Below are positions 61,870-64,000 of a stretch of 64,000 bases of DNA, in pieces (within the stretch, counting starts at the first letter, position 1; every line of letters starts with the position of its first letter). The stretch is from Defluviimonas sp. SAOS-178_SWC (GTDB lineage: Bacteria > Pseudomonadota > Alphaproteobacteria > Rhodobacterales > Rhodobacteraceae): contig NZ_CP156081.1 of assembly GCF_039830135.1 (NCBI RefSeq), forward strand, positions 3,272,001 to 3,336,000. The letters are read 5' to 3'. Below the pieces are notes generated by a model. The model was not told where the DNA came from. It searched no databases and was given only the letters and a program-made list of their open reading frames with translations. The position numbers and the translations under genes were made by a program.

Positions 61870-62506
61870 ACATCCGTTTCGCTTCTTCCAGTGTGTCGAA
61901 CATGTGCAGCTTGCCGTTGCGCAGCACCGCGGCCGAGCGGCAGAATTTCTCCAGCGTGGCGGGCTGGTGCGACACGACGATCACGGTCGCGGTCTTCAGC
62001 CGGTCGCGGAGGATCGCGCCCGCCTTGCGGTTGAACTCGACATCCGTCGTCGAGGGCATGCCTTCGTCGATCAGGTAGATGTCGAATTCCATCGCGAGCA
62101 GGAGGGAGAAGGTGAACCGCGCCTTCATGCCCTGGCTGTAGGTGCCCACCGGCATGTCGAAATATTCCGCGATCCCGCAAAGCCAGCGGCTGAACGCCTC
62201 GACATAATCGGGATCGAGCCCGTAGAGCCGCGCGATGAACCGGGCATTCTCGCGCGCCGAGTGCTTCGGCACGACACCGCCCATGAAGCCGAGCGGAAAC
62301 GAGACGCGGCAGCCTTTCCGGACGACGCCTTCGTCGGGTTTTTCCAGCCCGGCCATCATGTTGATGATGGTCGTCTTGCCGGTGCCGTTCGGCGCGAGGA
62401 TGCCGAGCGAATTACCGAGTTCGACGCGGAACGAGGCACGGTCAAGGATCACCTTGCGCGTCTTGCCCGTCCAGAAGGACTTGCTCACATTCTCGAATTC
62501 GAGCAT
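61853..62506 (-). CDS. kpsT: Capsule polysaccharide ABC exporter ATP-binding protein
   Basis: A 217-residue ATPase. Walker A LAPNGTGKTTIINMMAG, signature YSQGMKARFTFSLLLAMEF, Walker B DIYLIDEGM and switch VVSHQP identify KpsT/CtrD of group 2 capsule exporters. The start at 62506 is chosen because the upstream frame overlaps nhaA on the same strand without homology. The transmembrane partner KpsM is not in this window. Confidence 0.92.
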   Translation of the reverse strand: MLEFENVSKSFWTGKTRKVILDRASFRVELGNSLGILAPNGTGKTTIINMMAGLEKPDEGVVRKGCRVSFPLGFMGGVVPKHSARENARFIARLYGLDPDYVEAFSRWLCGIAEYFDMPVGTYSQGMKARFTFSLLLAMEFDIYLIDEGMPSTTDVEFNRKAGAILRDRLKTATVIVVSHQPATLEKFCRSAAVLRNGKLHMFDTLEEAKRMYDYAS

Positions 62507-62586
62507 CCGCTTGCCCTGGTGCCGCTCAGCCTCTGTGCAGGTCCATAGAGAACTTCCGTTAACATAGACGCTACATCCGCATTTTG

Positions 62587-62601
62587 CCGCCATTATGGCG
62601 G
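62587..62601. promoter_or_regulatory. Inverted repeat upstream of kpsT
   Basis: CCGCCAT-T-ATGGCGG is a perfect palindrome 80 bases before the kpsT start. It could be an operator for the capsule genes. It lacks the T-run of a terminator. Confidence 0.35.
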
Positions 62602-62636
62602 AACGGCGGGGCAACACACAACGCCATTGCTTGCCC

Positions 62637-62666
62637 GGGCACGGAAAGTCGCGACGTCCCGTGCCC
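62637..62666 (-). terminator. Hairpin after nhaA
   Basis: GGGCACGG (62637-62644) pairs with CCGTGCCC (62659-62666) around a 14-base loop, starting 8 bases after the nhaA stop. No strong T-run follows. It probably ends or stabilises the nhaA message. Confidence 0.5.
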
Positions 62667-62673
62667 CGAAGCG

Positions 62674-63927
62674 CTAGCCGGAGACCTTTTCGACCCGGAA
62701 AAGCTTGCCGGCGATGATCGACAGGACCGCCGCGCCGAAGGAGAAGAGCGCGCCCATCTTCGCCGCATCCTGAACCGGCCCGCCCGGGAAGGCGACCGAG
62801 GCCACGAAAAGGGCCACGGTGAAGCCGATCGCGGCGACGAAGCCGATCACGACGAGGTCGGAGGTCCGCATACCCTGCGGCAGGCCAAGCTTCATCGGAT
62901 GCGCCGCGACCCAGCCGAAGAGGAAGATGCCCACCGGCTTGCCGATGATGAGGCCGAACAGCACGAGCCAGGTCGGCGCGCCGATGGCGCCGAACTCCAC
63001 GCCCGCGTTCAGCAGACCGAAGAAGAACAGGATGATCTCCACCGGGTATTTCAGGTGATGCTCGATCCAGTTCAGAAGATCGGTCAGATATTGCTCCGCC
63101 TCGGCGAAGATGCCGAAGGCGCGGTCCGCATGGGGGATCGTCGGCACGATCGGCAGGAGGCCGAGGGCGGGGTGGATGCCCGCCTCCTGAAATCCGAACC
63201 ACGACAGGCAGCCCGCGATGAGATAGGGCCAGAACGACAGCTTCTGGCGCACCCAGGTCGAGTTCGGACGGACCTGATTGCCCCTGTCCAGGCGGCGCGG
63301 CAGCCAGTTGGCAAGGATAAACACGGCGGCGGCGGCACCGAAGGACAGAAGCAGCCATGCCGGCGCAAGCTCTCCGGTCGGGTAGAAGATCGCGAGGATG
63401 ATGAGGCCCGCCGCGTCGTCGGCGATTGCCAGAAGCAGCAGGAACCGGATCGCCGGGTGGCCGGCGCCGAAGACCATGCGCCCGACGAGATAGGAAAACG
63501 CGATGTCGGTTGCCGTCGGAATCGCCCAGCCACGGCTCACCGTCTCATAGATGCCCAGAACCGCCGCGAGGCCGAGATAGACGGCGATCGGACCGAGCAT
63601 TCCGCCCGCCGTCGCGATGAGGGGTGTCATCGCCTTGCGGCCGCGCAGCGAGCCATTCTCGAGGATGACGGCTTCCCAGACTTCCTTCGCCGCGATCGCG
63701 AAGAACAGCGCCATCAGCACGTCATTGACAAGATAGTGAAGGGTGAGCGTCCGCGTTGCGTGACCGCCTTCCGCATGCAGATGGCCGATCCAGAAATTGT
63801 CGACGATCACGAAGTCGACGAAATGATGATAACTTTCCGCGTCGATATTCGCCCAGACGAGCGCGATCAGCGCGCCGGCGATCAGGAGCAGCGAATAGTT
63901 GGTGACGTAGTTCCAGACGCGATACAT
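62674..63927 (-). CDS. nhaA: Na+/H+ antiporter NhaA
   Basis: A 417-residue antiporter with about twelve helices. The Asp pair of the ion site lies in LLLAIADDAAGLIIL, after the TM IV signature RGWAIPTATDIAFSYLVG. LHYLVNDVLMALFFAIAAKEV is the typical N-terminal block. The ATG at 63927 follows a GGGGGAC-type site; a start 57 bases upstream would add hydrophilic, non-homologous residues. Length is slightly over E. coli NhaA (388). Confidence 0.94.
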   Translation of the reverse strand: MYRVWNYVTNYSLLLIAGALIALVWANIDAESYHHFVDFVIVDNFWIGHLHAEGGHATRTLTLHYLVNDVLMALFFAIAAKEVWEAVILENGSLRGRKAMTPLIATAGGMLGPIAVYLGLAAVLGIYETVSRGWAIPTATDIAFSYLVGRMVFGAGHPAIRFLLLLAIADDAAGLIILAIFYPTGELAPAWLLLSFGAAAAVFILANWLPRRLDRGNQVRPNSTWVRQKLSFWPYLIAGCLSWFGFQEAGIHPALGLLPIVPTIPHADRAFGIFAEAEQYLTDLLNWIEHHLKYPVEIILFFFGLLNAGVEFGAIGAPTWLVLFGLIIGKPVGIFLFGWVAAHPMKLGLPQGMRTSDLVVIGFVAAIGFTVALFVASVAFPGGPVQDAAKMGALFSFGAAVLSIIAGKLFRVEKVSG

Positions 63928-64000
63928 GCCGTCCCCCCTGTCGCGTGTTTTCGTTTGGATAGTGCAAACGCGGAATCGGGGCAACCCGCGCGCGCCCGGT

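Overview
This window looks like an alphaproteobacterial chromosome segment, most likely from the Rhodobacteraceae. The evidence is uniformly high G+C, strong third-position GC bias, and gene types common in that family: a heterotetrameric sarcosine oxidase operon, a ParB-fused DNA methyltransferase paired with a DUF5681 protein, DUF3489/DUF2924/serine-recombinase modules, and kpsE/kpsT/kdsA. No rRNA or housekeeping marker is present that would fix the genus.

Layout. (1) 1-10827: a LysR gene cut by the window edge diverges from a nine-gene operon. The operon encodes an M24 creatinase/ectoine-hydrolase-like enzyme, an Asp/Glu-racemase (EutA-like) enzyme, sarcosine oxidase BDAG, and a three-component Rieske oxygenase (oxygenase, 2Fe-2S ferredoxin, FAD reductase). 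Together these look like stepwise N-demethylation of a methylated amino compound. (2) 11144-13559: a mobile DUF3489-DUF2924-serine recombinase module. (3) 14505-30056: a complete type I-E CRISPR-Cas locus on the minus strand (cas3, cse1, cse2, cas7, cas5, cas6e, cas1, cas2, short leader, 81 repeats/80 spacers). It sits directly downstream of, and is coupled to, a ParB-methyltransferase/DUF5681 gene pair. A lone degenerate CRISPR repeat lies between cas3 and the Cascade promoter. (4) 30158-40270: IS debris, then a LysR regulator and an eight-gene cluster (PfkB kinase, Pot-type ABC transporter, RbsD, AllA-like lyase, BtpA/SgcQ-like barrel), bracketed by about 300-bp direct repeats. (5) 40474-48536: an amino-acid ABC transporter operon with a ureohydrolase, an amidase and an aspartase, under a divergent LysR gene. 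(6) 48583-53709: an NCS1 transporter with a tiny membrane partner, a GcvT/DmdA-type demethylase, and XRE and GlxA/AraC regulators. (7) 53727-57878: an IS3-family element, an IS5 fragment and a second copy of the recombinase module, ending next to tRNA-Gln. (8) 58226-63927: apparent core genes (HI0933-type flavoprotein, kdsA, kpsE, kpsT, nhaA).

Interpretation. The stretch between the two recombinase modules (about 11-58 kb) behaves as an accessory island built in layers: a defence locus plus three small-molecule import and catabolism clusters, each with its own regulator, with IS scars at the joins. The least familiar parts are the kinase/pyranase/AllA/BtpA cluster, the lone CRISPR repeat in front of the Cascade promoter, and the NCS1/demethylase cluster. 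All functional pathway statements are inference from family membership and gene order; no database search was run.
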